Shown here: piece by piece, positions 54,130 to 62,870 of the stretch | Layout of the letters: every line of letters starts with the position of its first letter | Numbering within the stretch: the stretch's first letter is position 1 | NCBI RefSeq assembly: GCF_001044395.1 | Contig: NZ_JANU01000013.1 | Location: 186,001 to 250,000 of the forward strand | Origin: Caenimonas sp. SL110 | Lineage (GTDB): Bacteria > Pseudomonadota > Gammaproteobacteria > Burkholderiales > Burkholderiaceae_C | Direction of reading: 5' to 3' | DNA: 64,000 bases | Notes under the pieces: generated by a model | What the model was told of the DNA's origin: nothing | What the model saw: the letters and a program-made list of their open reading frames with translations, nothing else | Databases searched by the model: none | Program-made: the position numbers and the translations under genes

Positions 54130-55236
54130 TTACCGCGGATAGATGCAACCCAACACGCGGGCGCCTCGGGCGCCCGTTGTGCTTTGCAGGGCCAGGCTTT
54201 CGCGGCGCATGCACTTTCGGGCCAGCCAGGCGAACGCTGCGGCCTCGACTTGCAACGGTGGCAGTCCACGCTTGGCGCTCGACACCACACGCGTGCCGGG
54301 CAGCAGTGCTTGCAGCCGGCGCATCAGGTGGTCGTTGAATGCGCCACCGCCGCACACCACGAGTTCCGAAGTCTGCTTGTGTTCCCGCATCACATCGATG
54401 GCGCAGGTTCGTGCCGTCAATTCGGCCAGCGTGGCCTGAAGGTCGGTGGGTGAGATCGTGTGGCCCTGCGTGATGTTTTCCAGCCAGCCGATGTTGAAAA
54501 GGTCCCGACCCGTGCTTTTGGGTGGGGGCTTGGCGAAATACGGGTCCGACAGCATGGAGTCGAGCAGGGGCTGATTCACCTTTCCAGTCGCTGCCCACGC
54601 GCCAAGTGCGTCGTAGGGCTGCCCCAGGTGTTTGACTGCCATGAAGTCCATCAGGGCATTGCCCGGCCCGCAATCGAATCCAGTCACCGCTGTTTCCGGG
54701 CGCAGCAGTGTCACATTCGATATGCCGCCGATATTGAGCACCGCTGTCGCCTCATGCGTGCGGCCAAACCAGGCCTGGTGAAAAAAGGGTGCCAGGGGTG
54801 CGCCCTGGCCGCCTGCCGCCACGTCTCGCGAGCGGAAGTCTGCGACCACATCGATCCCGGTCAACTCCGCCAGCAGCGCAGGCTGTGCTAGTTGAAGCGT
54901 GTAGCCCGTGCCGTCGAACGCTTGCGGCCTGTGGCGGACGGTCTGCCCGTGCGCGCCAATGGCCGTGACCGCGTCTGGTGGCAGTCCTGCGTTGCCCAGC
55001 AACTGATGCACGACCTGTGAATACACGCGCATCAAACCGTTGGCCGCCAGCGCGGCTCGATGCAACTCGTTCTCGCCAGCTGAATTCAGCGCGAGCAACT
55101 CGTCGTGCAATTCGGGTGAAAAGCTCGCCGTTGTGTGGTGACTGACAACGGGCGGCGTGGAAGCGAAATCAGCCAGCACACCATCGACCCCGTCGAGTGA
55201 AGTGCCGGACATGAGTCCGATAAAGAGATCCGACAT
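54130..55236 (-). CDS. anmK: Anhydro-N-acetylmuramic acid kinase
   Basis: A 368-residue sugar kinase of peptidoglycan recycling that converts 1,6-anhydro-MurNAc to MurNAc-6-phosphate. It has FIGLMSGTSLDGVDGVLADF (ATP/sugar motif), IGAHGQTVRHRP, NIGGISNVTLL and DCGPGNALMD. The ATG at 55236 is 38 bases from the M23 peptidase stop, and both are on the minus strand. Confidence 0.95.
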   Translation of the reverse strand: MSDLFIGLMSGTSLDGVDGVLADFASTPPVVSHHTTASFSPELHDELLALNSAGENELHRAALAANGLMRVYSQVVHQLLGNAGLPPDAVTAIGAHGQTVRHRPQAFDGTGYTLQLAQPALLAELTGIDVVADFRSRDVAAGGQGAPLAPFFHQAWFGRTHEATAVLNIGGISNVTLLRPETAVTGFDCGPGNALMDFMAVKHLGQPYDALGAWAATGKVNQPLLDSMLSDPYFAKPPPKSTGRDLFNIGWLENITQGHTISPTDLQATLAELTARTCAIDVMREHKQTSELVVCGGGAFNDHLMRRLQALLPGTRVVSSAKRGLPPLQVEAAAFAWLARKCMRRESLALQSTTGARGARVLGCIYPR

Positions 55237-55274
55237 GCGGCGATGGTAGCCGCTGTCCGGGCCCGGTGAGCGCC

Positions 55275-56630
55275 CTAGTTGGCCCGAGCCACGGCCGTCG
55301 TCGAACCCGCAGCTGCGAGTTGTGCGCCCATGGAGCGGGCGAGGCGATCAAATTCCGGGCGCGCTGCTGCCGAGAGCGGCACCGACACACTGTGCTTGGC
55401 CATCTGTACCGGGTCCCGCTGCGCGCCATCAACGCGGAATTCGAAGTGCAGGTGCGGGCCGGTGGCCCAACCGGTGGCGCCAACAGCGCCGACGCGCTCG
55501 CCAATGTTGACCTTCTGGCCCTTGCGCACGTCGATTCGGCTGAGGTGGGCGTACAGCGTCTCGGCGCTGGAGTTGTGCTTGATGATGACCACGTTGCCAA
55601 AGCCGTTTTGTTGTCCGGCGAACTCGACAACACCATCTCCTACCGTACGTACAGGCGTTCCCGTCGCGGCACCGTAGTCCACGCCCAGGTGAGCCTTCCA
55701 CGTGTTGTGGATCGGGTGCATGCGCATGGCAAAGCCACTGGTCACGCGCGAGAACTCCATCGGCGATGCCAGAAATGAAGTCTCCAGGCTCTTGCCATCC
55801 AGCGTGTAGTAGCCACCCTTTCGGCCAGCTTCCTGGAACCACATCGCCTGATGGGCCTTGCCCTTGTTCACGAACTCGGCCGACAGGATGCGCCCGGTGC
55901 GCAGCGGCTCTCCATCGGCTTCCAGGGCTTCATACACAACGTTCAACCGGTCGCCGCTCTTGAGCGCGCGATGGAAGTCGATATCGCTGCCGAAAATTTC
56001 AACCAGCTGGATGATGATGCTGTCAGGAATGCCGGCCTCGTCGGCGGCTGCAAACAGCGAGCTGCGAACCGTTGCGCTGGCCATGCGGGCAGCAGCAACC
56101 ATCGGTGCCATCTCGATGCGCGACACGAATTGTCCCGTTGCCGACTTCTCGATGGTGAGCCGCTTGAAAGTCGCATCTTCGCCAGTCGCCCAGCGCGCGG
56201 TGAGCCTTTGCAGTTCGTGCGAATCGTTGACTTCTACCGTGACGTTGCGTCCCGCAGCGCCAAGAACGCGAGTACGGAAGGCGTCGTTGGATCGCAGGAA
56301 CCCCAGCGCTTGCGCGTCCGCGACGCCCGCACGGGACAGCAGCGATTCCACCGTGTCGTTGGCGCGGGTGGTCTCGGTGCGATACAGGTTGAAGGCGTGG
56401 AGGTCCAGTGTCTTCAGTTGGTCCGCAAAGGGCAGGGCTACGACCGACTCCAGGACTTGCCGCACGACGGGTTGGTCTTCGGCTCCATCGGAGGCCACGG
56501 CGAATGCGCCGCCGCCCGCGCACAGCATCAGTGCTGCGACGGCTGCGGTGACGTGTCGGGGATGATGTTCGAGCGCATGTGCGGCGCGAGACAAAAGCTT
56601 TTCACCAGCGGCAATCAAACCGATTTTCAA
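55275..56630 (-). CDS. M23-family peptidoglycan endopeptidase
   Basis: A 451-residue envelope peptidase. An N-terminal membrane anchor/signal (VTAAVAALMLCAGGGAFAV) is followed by a LysM/OapA-like region (VESLLSRAGV) and the LytM domain at about residues 300-420. The zinc ligands are in HLGVDYGAATGTPV (H, D) and HLHFEFRVDG (H-x-H). Such enzymes cleave peptide cross-links of the cell wall. It lies directly upstream of anmK and is divergent from tyrS. Proximity to a bactofilin gene may matter for localisation. Confidence 0.93.
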   Translation of the reverse strand: MKIGLIAAGEKLLSRAAHALEHHPRHVTAAVAALMLCAGGGAFAVASDGAEDQPVVRQVLESVVALPFADQLKTLDLHAFNLYRTETTRANDTVESLLSRAGVADAQALGFLRSNDAFRTRVLGAAGRNVTVEVNDSHELQRLTARWATGEDATFKRLTIEKSATGQFVSRIEMAPMVAAARMASATVRSSLFAAADEAGIPDSIIIQLVEIFGSDIDFHRALKSGDRLNVVYEALEADGEPLRTGRILSAEFVNKGKAHQAMWFQEAGRKGGYYTLDGKSLETSFLASPMEFSRVTSGFAMRMHPIHNTWKAHLGVDYGAATGTPVRTVGDGVVEFAGQQNGFGNVVIIKHNSSAETLYAHLSRIDVRKGQKVNIGERVGAVGATGWATGPHLHFEFRVDGAQRDPVQMAKHSVSVPLSAAARPEFDRLARSMGAQLAAAGSTTAVARAN

Positions 56631-56745
56631 ACTGCTGTTCCTGCTGTTGGGGGATTTGCTACGGGGTGCGCCGAATAGAATCGGGAAAACGCAAAAGCTG
56701 GCGCGAGTATATAGGCGCTGTCCTACAGCGGCAAAAAAAACCCTT

Positions 56746-57978
56746 ATGAATCAAGCGCTTGTTACAAAATTTCCTGTTACGGACCGGGTCCGCGAAGCTT
56801 TAGCTATAACTCTACGCGGTACTGAAGAGCTCATCCCTGAAGATGACTGGCTCAACAAGCTGGCGCGTTCCGAGGCCACAAAGACACCGCTTCGAATCAA
56901 GTTTGGCCTTGACCCGACTGCCCCGGATATTCACCTGGGTCACACGGTTGTCTTCAACAAGATGCGGCAGTTGCAAGAGTTGGGCCATATCGTCATTCCG
57001 TTGATCGGTGATTTCACCACCACGATCGGTGACCCGTCCGGGCGCAATAACACCCGCCCGCCGCTGACCCGCGAGCAGATCGAAGCCAACGCCAAGACCT
57101 ATTTCGATCAGCTTCGCGTGGTCCTGGACGTCGATAAGGCGGAAGTTCGCTACAACAGCGAGTGGAGCGACCCCCTGGGCGCTCGCGGGATGATCCAGCT
57201 CGCAGCGAAGTACACCGTAGCGCGGATGATGGAGCGCAACGATTTCCATGACCGATTCAAGGCCGGTACCGCGATCAGCGTTCATGAGTTCCTGTATCCG
57301 CTCATGCAAGGCTACGACTCGGTAGCACTCAGGAGCGACCTCGAGCTCGGCGGCACCGACCAGAAATTCAACCTCCTGATGGGGCGTCACCTGCAGCAGG
57401 AGTACGGCCAGGAGCCGCAGTGCATCCTCACCATGCCGCTGCTGGAGGGTCTGGATGGCGTCGAGAAGATGTCCAAGAGCAAGAACAACTACATCGGCAT
57501 CACCGAGGATGCGAACACCATGTTCGCCAAGGTGCTCTCCATTTCGGATGAGCTGATGTGGCGTTGGTACACCCTGCTGAGCTTTCGCAGCGAATCCGAG
57601 ATCGCGCAGCTGAAAGCTGAGGTTCAGGGCGGTCGCAACCCGAAAGATGCCAAGGTCATGCTGGCGCGAGAAATCACCGTGCGGTTCCACAGCGAACAAG
57701 CGGCGGACGCAGCCCAGCAGGACTTCGCCAATCGCAGCAAGGGCGGGGTCCCTGATGAAATCGATGAGGTTTCATTGACCGGCGCGCCGATAGGCATTGC
57801 ACAGCTGCTCAAGCAGGCAGGTCTTGCGCCATCTGCCAGTGAAGCCAGCCGGCTGATCGATGGTGGCGGGGTGCGCGTGAACTCTGCCGTCATCAGTGAC
57901 AAGGCGCTCAAGCTCGACGCGGGCACTTATGTCGTTCAGGTCGGCAAACGCAAATTTGCGAAGGTCACGCTGGGCTGA
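56746..57978 (+). CDS. tyrS: Tyrosyl-tRNA synthetase
   Basis: A 410-residue class I synthetase. The HIGH motif appears as HLGH (in IHLGHTVVF) and the KMSKS motif as EKMSKSKNN. The C-terminal S4 domain has APSASEASRLIDGGGVRVN. It matches the TyrZ-like subtype by length and sequence. The start at 56746 follows an A-rich run without a strong ribosome-binding site. It is divergent from the M23 peptidase gene with about 115 bases between. Confidence 0.96.
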   Translation: MNQALVTKFPVTDRVREALAITLRGTEELIPEDDWLNKLARSEATKTPLRIKFGLDPTAPDIHLGHTVVFNKMRQLQELGHIVIPLIGDFTTTIGDPSGRNNTRPPLTREQIEANAKTYFDQLRVVLDVDKAEVRYNSEWSDPLGARGMIQLAAKYTVARMMERNDFHDRFKAGTAISVHEFLYPLMQGYDSVALRSDLELGGTDQKFNLLMGRHLQQEYGQEPQCILTMPLLEGLDGVEKMSKSKNNYIGITEDANTMFAKVLSISDELMWRWYTLLSFRSESEIAQLKAEVQGGRNPKDAKVMLAREITVRFHSEQAADAAQQDFANRSKGGVPDEIDEVSLTGAPIGIAQLLKQAGLAPSASEASRLIDGGGVRVNSAVISDKALKLDAGTYVVQVGKRKFAKVTLG

Positions 57979-57999
57979 AGTGTGTTTTCGTTGCGGCGA

Positions 58000-58710
58000 T
58001 CAGCGAGCCCCGGCCTTTTGCAGCGCCCGCACCATTTCTGCATAACCGCGCCCCTGCGCGAGCTGCAGCGGGGTTTTTCCCTCGCGATCCTTTAGCTGAA
58101 GGTTCGCTCCGGCGCCAATCAGCGCATTGAGCGTCGCCTGATGGCGCGCCCCGCCATTGCCCAATACGATGGATTCAATCACCGCCGTCCAGTGCAGGTT
58201 GTTGACGAGGTCCAGCGGCGCACCGGCTGCAATCAACTGCCGCACCACACCATCGTGGCCCAGGTGCGCCGCAGCAATCAGCGCGGAACCGTCGTACCGG
58301 CTTGTGACCTGCTTCGCGCTTGCGCCCAGGGAGAGTAGCGTGCGAAGGGTGTCTTCATCGTCTGCGACCGAAGCGATCGTCACGCAGTCGTACCGGTCGC
58401 GTTCCAGCAGGTTGAGGTCGGCGCCCGCCCTGGCGAGCGCCCGGAGTGCATCTCGCTGACGGGCGAACGTCGCAACATGAGCCGGTGTTCGGCCAAACGA
58501 ATCGCGCGCATTGAGGTCTGCCTTCGCTGCGGCGAGCTTGTCGATCTGCGCGACGTCGCCGTGGTGGGCTGCCGCATGCAGTCCGGTATACGCCTTGGCT
58601 TCGTTGGGCGTCGGTCCCACCTGGGCTCGAACCGCCGTCAGGGCTGTCATGCCAAGGAGCGACGCGGCAATCAGGGCACACGCCCTGTTCAATGACATAT
58701 GACGAAACAT
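58000..58710 (-). CDS. Exported ankyrin-repeat protein
   Basis: A 236-residue protein with a signal peptide ending VRAQ and about five ankyrin repeats: GLHAAAHHGDVAQIDKLAA, GRTPAHVATFARQRDALRAL, DCVTIASVADDEDTLRTLL, SALIAAAHLGHDGVVRQL and GKTPLQLAQGRGYAEMVRAL. It should be periplasmic and act through protein binding. It is convergent with tyrS (21-base gap). Confidence 0.9.
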   Translation of the reverse strand: MFRHMSLNRACALIAASLLGMTALTAVRAQVGPTPNEAKAYTGLHAAAHHGDVAQIDKLAAAKADLNARDSFGRTPAHVATFARQRDALRALARAGADLNLLERDRYDCVTIASVADDEDTLRTLLSLGASAKQVTSRYDGSALIAAAHLGHDGVVRQLIAAGAPLDLVNNLHWTAVIESIVLGNGGARHQATLNALIGAGANLQLKDREGKTPLQLAQGRGYAEMVRALQKAGAR

Positions 58711-58812
58711 CAGCAGGTCTCCGGTGAGTCTTGCGCACCATGCTAGCGATCAAGGCAGCCCGGCACAATCTGGGCAACCACCCGAATCAACAGACAAAAC
58801 ACAGGACCCGAC

Positions 58813-59253
58813 GTGATTGCCCTCATCCAGCGAGTAACAGAGGCCCGCGTCGTGGTGGGCGGCAACACCATAGGACAGATCGGCGCGGGGCTTTTGGTGT
58901 TCGTCTGCGCCGAGCAAGGCGACAGCGAACTTCAGGGCGACAAGCTCCTTAGCAAGATTCTCAAGCTGCGCATCTTCAGCGACGAGGCCGGAAAAATGAA
59001 CCGGAGCGTGCAGGACGTCGGGGGAGGCCTGTTGGTTGTCAGCCAGTTCACCTTGGCTGCCGACACCACCGGCGGCAATCGGCCGAGCTTCACGAACGCG
59101 GCCGTGCCCGAAGAAGGCCGGCGGCTTTACGACCTTTTCGTGGAGCGGGCCAGGGCGGCGCATCCCATCGTCCAGACCGGTCAGTTTGCTGCCGACATGA
59201 AAGTCCATCTGGTCAACGACGGGCCCGTCACGATTCCACTTCGGATCGCGTAG
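58813..59253 (+). CDS. dtd: D-aminoacyl-tRNA deacylase
   Basis: A 146-residue DTD-family enzyme that removes D-amino acids from tRNA. It has [38 protein letters not shown] (the SQFT motif) and a C-terminal [10 protein letters not shown] (the GPVT motif). The start is a GTG at 58813. It is convergent with ybeY: stops are 3 bases apart. Confidence 0.96.
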   Translation: MIALIQRVTEARVVVGGNTIGQIGAGLLVFVCAEQGDSELQGDKLLSKILKLRIFSDEAGKMNRSVQDVGGGLLVVSQFTLAADTTGGNRPSFTNAAVPEEGRRLYDLFVERARAAHPIVQTGQFAADMKVHLVNDGPVTIPLRIA

Positions 59254-59256
59254 CCT

Positions 59257-59706
59257 TCAATACGGATTTCGAAATCCCAGGGAGCCGAGCAAGAGGATCT
59301 CCAGCGTCTCCATTTCCAGCGCAGCGCGCTCGTCAGCCTCGTGGTCATAACCTTGCGCGTGCAAGGTTCCGTGCACGAGCAAATGGGCGTAATGCTCTTC
59401 GAGGGTCTTGCCTTGTTCGCTCGCCTCACGCTCGATCACCGGCCCGCAAAGCACCAGATCTGCTTCGACCCATGCGTCGTGTGCGTACTCGAAAGTCAAC
59501 ACGTTGGTGGCGTAGTCGCGGCCCCTGTACTGCAGGTTCAGGGCGCGGCCCTCGTCCTCGCCGACCACACGAACTGCAATTTCACCGGGATGCCTGAGCG
59601 CAGGCTCCATCCACGACACCACCTTCGCCTTGCGAAGCAGGGCGCGATGGGCCGCCGAATTGGGGAACTTGCCGAACTGCAGGACGAGGTCGAGCTTGAG
59701 GTGCAT
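59257..59706 (-). CDS. ybeY: Endoribonuclease YbeY
   Basis: A 149-residue zinc-dependent endoribonuclease needed for rRNA 3'-end maturation. The H-G-x-L-H-x-x-G-Y-D-H motif is present as HGTLHAQGYDH. Its ATG at 59706 is 2 bases after the ybeZ stop, reproducing the usual ybeZ-ybeY pair. A longer upstream frame overlapping ybeZ was dropped. Confidence 0.95.
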   Translation of the reverse strand: MHLKLDLVLQFGKFPNSAAHRALLRKAKVVSWMEPALRHPGEIAVRVVGEDEGRALNLQYRGRDYATNVLTFEYAHDAWVEADLVLCGPVIEREASEQGKTLEEHYAHLLVHGTLHAQGYDHEADERAALEMETLEILLLGSLGFRNPY

Positions 59707-59708
59707 GT

Positions 59709-60644
59709 TCAGGACTTGCGAGCCTTGTCGTACGCATCGACGATGCGTGCCACCAGCGGATGCCGAACCACATCGGCGCTGGTGAACCGGGTGTGCGCGA
59801 TGCCCTTGACCCGCTTGAGGATGTGTTCCGCCTCGACGAGCCCCGAGAGCTGTCCCTTGGGCAGGTCGATCTGGCTCACATCGCCTGTGACCACGCACTT
59901 GGAGCCGAACCCGATACGTGTCAGGAACATCTTCATCTGTTCGGGCGTGGTGTTCTGCGCCTCGTCAAGGATCACGAATGCGTTGTTGAGCGTGCGGCCG
60001 CGCATGAAGGCCAGCGGCGCAACCTCTAGCGCCTGCCGCTCGAAGGCTTTCATCACGCGATCGAATCCCATCAGCTCGTACAGCGCGTCATAGAGAGGGC
60101 GCAGGTACGGATCAACCTTCTGCGTGAGGTCACCCGGCAGGAACCCGAGTTTCTCGCCCGCTTCCACGGCGGGGCGGGTCAGCACGATTCGCTGGACGGC
60201 ACTTCGCTCAAGCGCATCGACTGCGGCAGCCACTGCAAGATATGTCTTGCCGGTGCCCGCAGGCCCGATGGCCAGGGTGATGTCGTGTCGGGCGATGTTG
60301 TCCAGGTACACGCTCTGGGTCGGTGTGCGAGCCTTCAGGTCCGTGCGCCGGGTGTGCAGCACTTGTGATCCGTCTTCGTTATCGCCCACAGCCTCGTCGC
60401 CCGCGACCATCAACTGCACCTTGTCGGCTGCAATGGGCCGGCCCGCCATTTCATACATGGCCTGCAGCACTTCGAGTGCGCGCTGCGCCTTGGCCTTGTG
60501 GCCGTCGATCTTGAACTGCTCGTGACGGTGGGCGATCTTCACCTGCAGTGCCATTTCTATCGTGCGCAGGTGCTCGTCCATCGGCCCGCAGAGGTGCGCC
60601 AGGCGGCTGTTGTTGGGCGGGGTGAACGAATGTCGCAGAATCAA
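59709..60644 (-). CDS. ybeZ: PhoH-family ATPase YbeZ
   Basis: A 311-residue PhoH-like ATPase that works with YbeY in RNA metabolism. It has the Walker A GPAGTGKTYLA and Walker B FVILDEAQNTTPEQMK motifs, and the family's VTGDVSQIDLP. I chose the TTG at 60644 because MILRHSFTPPNNSRLAHL matches the family start; an ATG at 60581 would cut this off. The start overlaps the divergent sensor-kinase gene by about 15 bases. Confidence 0.9.
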   Translation of the reverse strand: MILRHSFTPPNNSRLAHLCGPMDEHLRTIEMALQVKIAHRHEQFKIDGHKAKAQRALEVLQAMYEMAGRPIAADKVQLMVAGDEAVGDNEDGSQVLHTRRTDLKARTPTQSVYLDNIARHDITLAIGPAGTGKTYLAVAAAVDALERSAVQRIVLTRPAVEAGEKLGFLPGDLTQKVDPYLRPLYDALYELMGFDRVMKAFERQALEVAPLAFMRGRTLNNAFVILDEAQNTTPEQMKMFLTRIGFGSKCVVTGDVSQIDLPKGQLSGLVEAEHILKRVKGIAHTRFTSADVVRHPLVARIVDAYDKARKS

Positions 60645-62870
60645 GGGATGGGCTTTCCGGGCGGTGGTGGGGTCAAGGGGCTGATTGTCGGCGCAAACCG
60701 TACCGCGCGGCTGTGGCTCGCCTCGATCCTGATCGCCGTCTGCGCCGTGGGTGCGCTCTATCGCGCATTGCAGGAGCCTTCGCTCGGCTGGCGCTTCATG
60801 GCGGGGCCGAATGCCCAGGTGCTCGCACAGCCGGTCGGCAGCTCCCCTGCGGGCCACGCGCAAGCCGCACTCCAGGGCGTCACGGCACTTTCGGCTGTCG
60901 GCGTCTCGGTTGCCATCACGCCGACCCTGCTCATCGAAAGCGCCGGCATCCATAACGAATACGCCGTGCACAACCACTTCTTCGCCGAGCACAGGCGGCT
61001 GTGGGAGATTGTCCGGTCGCCGCAGGTGTCGATCCACCATGCCCAGGGCGTGACGAACATCGCGCCCCATGCACGCGGCATCGATGAGCTGGGCATGCGC
61101 TTCTGGTTTCCGTGGCTGGTCGGCCTGTTGTCGCTGTCGGTGGGGTTGGCCATCTGGGTGTACCAGCCCTTGAGCAGCGCGAGTTGGTGCTATGCAATTG
61201 CTAGCGCTGGTTATGCCTTCGGAATGCTGTGCACCTCCACCTGGGGGTCGCGCCTGCTGACACAGCCACCGCAGGCCTGGCCTGAGTTGCATGTGGCATC
61301 GCACTTTGCATCCTTCATGGTTCAGTGCGGGCTCTGCGTCCTGTTGTGGCTTCATCCTCGCCGGCTCGGCGGCAACTGGTTGATCTGGGTGCTGGTCGCA
61401 GTCGCGTTGCTGTCGACCGCCGCCGACGGGTTTCAATGGCTTCCAACGATCTCGCTGGCGTTCCGGCTGCCGATCGTGCTGGTGGCTGCGCTGCTGGGCG
61501 TTCTCTTTGTCCTGCAGTGGCGTGCATGCCGCACCGATGCGAGCCAGCGCGCGCAGCTGAAATGGTTTGGGCTGCTGCTCTTCATGGGGCTGTCCACTGT
61601 GTTCGTTGCCTACGCGTTCGGCGCGGCGGGGCACGTCGTGAATCTCCCGCAGAACTACGGGCTGGGCACGGTGGCGCTCATCTTCCTGGGACTGGTCCCC
61701 CTGGTCACGCGTGTCGGCTTGTTCAAGCTGGAAGCCTGGTGGCCGCGCGCATGGTTGTGGTTCCTGGGCGGCCTGCTTGTGATTGCCATGGACCTGGCGC
61801 TGGTTGTGATGCTCGACCTGGGCGCCGACAGCGCTTTTGCGCTGGCGCTTGCACTGGCTGGCTGGCTCTACTTCCCGGTCAGGCAACTGCTCTGGCGTCG
61901 GCTGTCACAAGGTGCGTTGCCGGGCACACGCGATGTCCTGCCGCAGATTCTTGAAGTGGTGACGCACGGCCAGGGCGACAGCGTCGCGCTCAACCTGCGG
62001 TGGCGGCAACTCTGGGACACGCTGTTCCAGCCGGCTCGAATGACGGTGGCGCCCGAAGGTACGACATCCGGCATCGCGCAAGAGGGCAGGCGCCTGGTCG
62101 TCGCGGCCTGCGGTCCCCTCGATGCACTGGAGATGGAACTGCCAGAGCGCGGCGGCCGCCTGTTCAATCCGGCGGACTTCAGGCGTGCCAACGAGATTCA
62201 CGATCTTGTTCAGCAAGGACTGGCGTCGGGGGAGGCGTTCGACCGGGGCGCGAGACAGGAGCGCCAGCGAATCGCCTCCGACCTGCACGACGATCTGGGC
62301 GCGAAGCTCCTGACCATCGCGCAGGCAAGCGGGTCCGAGCGCGTCGCTGTACTGGCTCGGGAAGCACTCGACGAAATGCGCCTGTCGGTGCGCGGACTCA
62401 CCGGCCAGGTCGCCCTTGCCAGCGATGTCTTTGCAGACTGGCGAGCCGAAGCCGTGACGCGACTCGCCGCCGCTGGCGTTGAACCGCAGTGGACAGCCGA
62501 TGAGCCGCCGCTGGGGATGGCGCTGCCAGCACGTGCGCAGATGCAGCTGACCCGCGTATTGCGCGAGGCGGTGTCGAATGTGATCCGCCATAGCGGCGCA
62601 AAGACGTGCCGCGTGCGTATCGCGGTCAGTGCGGTCCGGCTCGAACTCGAAGTGAGCGACGATGGTCATGGCATCGAGGCGAATGAAGGCGGTAGTCGTG
62701 GCAACGGGCTGCCAGGTATCGAGCGGCGCGCCCGGCTGCTTGGCGGCGTGCTCGTCGTGGAGCCTGCGAGCCTGGGCGGGCTTTGCGTGCGGGTGGAGAT
62801 TCCTGTGGCCGCGACGGCGCTGCCAGGTGATGGATGGACTGGCTGGTCTGCAACGGAGGTCAAGCGATGA
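60630..62870 (+). CDS. Membrane sensor histidine kinase (HisKA_3 type)
   Basis: A 746-residue kinase. After one helix (residues about 27-45) a periplasmic domain of about 115 residues follows. About eight more membrane helices (roughly residues 150-430) precede the kinase. The phosphoacceptor is His553 in RQRIASDLHDDLGAKLL, the HisKA_3 (NarL/ComP-type) pattern; ATP binding uses REAVSNVIRHSG and DDGHGIEANEGG, GNGLPGIERRARLLGG. It would phosphorylate a LuxR/NarL-type regulator, not seen here. The ATG at 60630 lies opposite the ybeZ start; an ATG at 60648 is possible. A paralogue follows with a 4-base overlap. Confidence 0.87.
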   Translation: MSQNQGMGFPGGGGVKGLIVGANRTARLWLASILIAVCAVGALYRALQEPSLGWRFMAGPNAQVLAQPVGSSPAGHAQAALQGVTALSAVGVSVAITPTLLIESAGIHNEYAVHNHFFAEHRRLWEIVRSPQVSIHHAQGVTNIAPHARGIDELGMRFWFPWLVGLLSLSVGLAIWVYQPLSSASWCYAIASAGYAFGMLCTSTWGSRLLTQPPQAWPELHVASHFASFMVQCGLCVLLWLHPRRLGGNWLIWVLVAVALLSTAADGFQWLPTISLAFRLPIVLVAALLGVLFVLQWRACRTDASQRAQLKWFGLLLFMGLSTVFVAYAFGAAGHVVNLPQNYGLGTVALIFLGLVPLVTRVGLFKLEAWWPRAWLWFLGGLLVIAMDLALVVMLDLGADSAFALALALAGWLYFPVRQLLWRRLSQGALPGTRDVLPQILEVVTHGQGDSVALNLRWRQLWDTLFQPARMTVAPEGTTSGIAQEGRRLVVAACGPLDALEMELPERGGRLFNPADFRRANEIHDLVQQGLASGEAFDRGARQERQRIASDLHDDLGAKLLTIAQASGSERVAVLAREALDEMRLSVRGLTGQVALASDVFADWRAEAVTRLAAAGVEPQWTADEPPLGMALPARAQMQLTRVLREAVSNVIRHSGAKTCRVRIAVSAVRLELEVSDDGHGIEANEGGSRGNGLPGIERRARLLGGVLVVEPASLGGLCVRVEIPVAATALPGDGWTGWSATEVKR

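Noticed and set aside
54158-54182. GC-rich hairpin as terminator for erpA
   Set aside because: There is no T-run after the stem and it lies within the coding end of anmK.
60645-61886. Upstream extension of the ybeZ frame to 725 residues
   Set aside because: The extension runs antisense to the sensor kinase and is low-complexity; the PhoH family start is at 60644.
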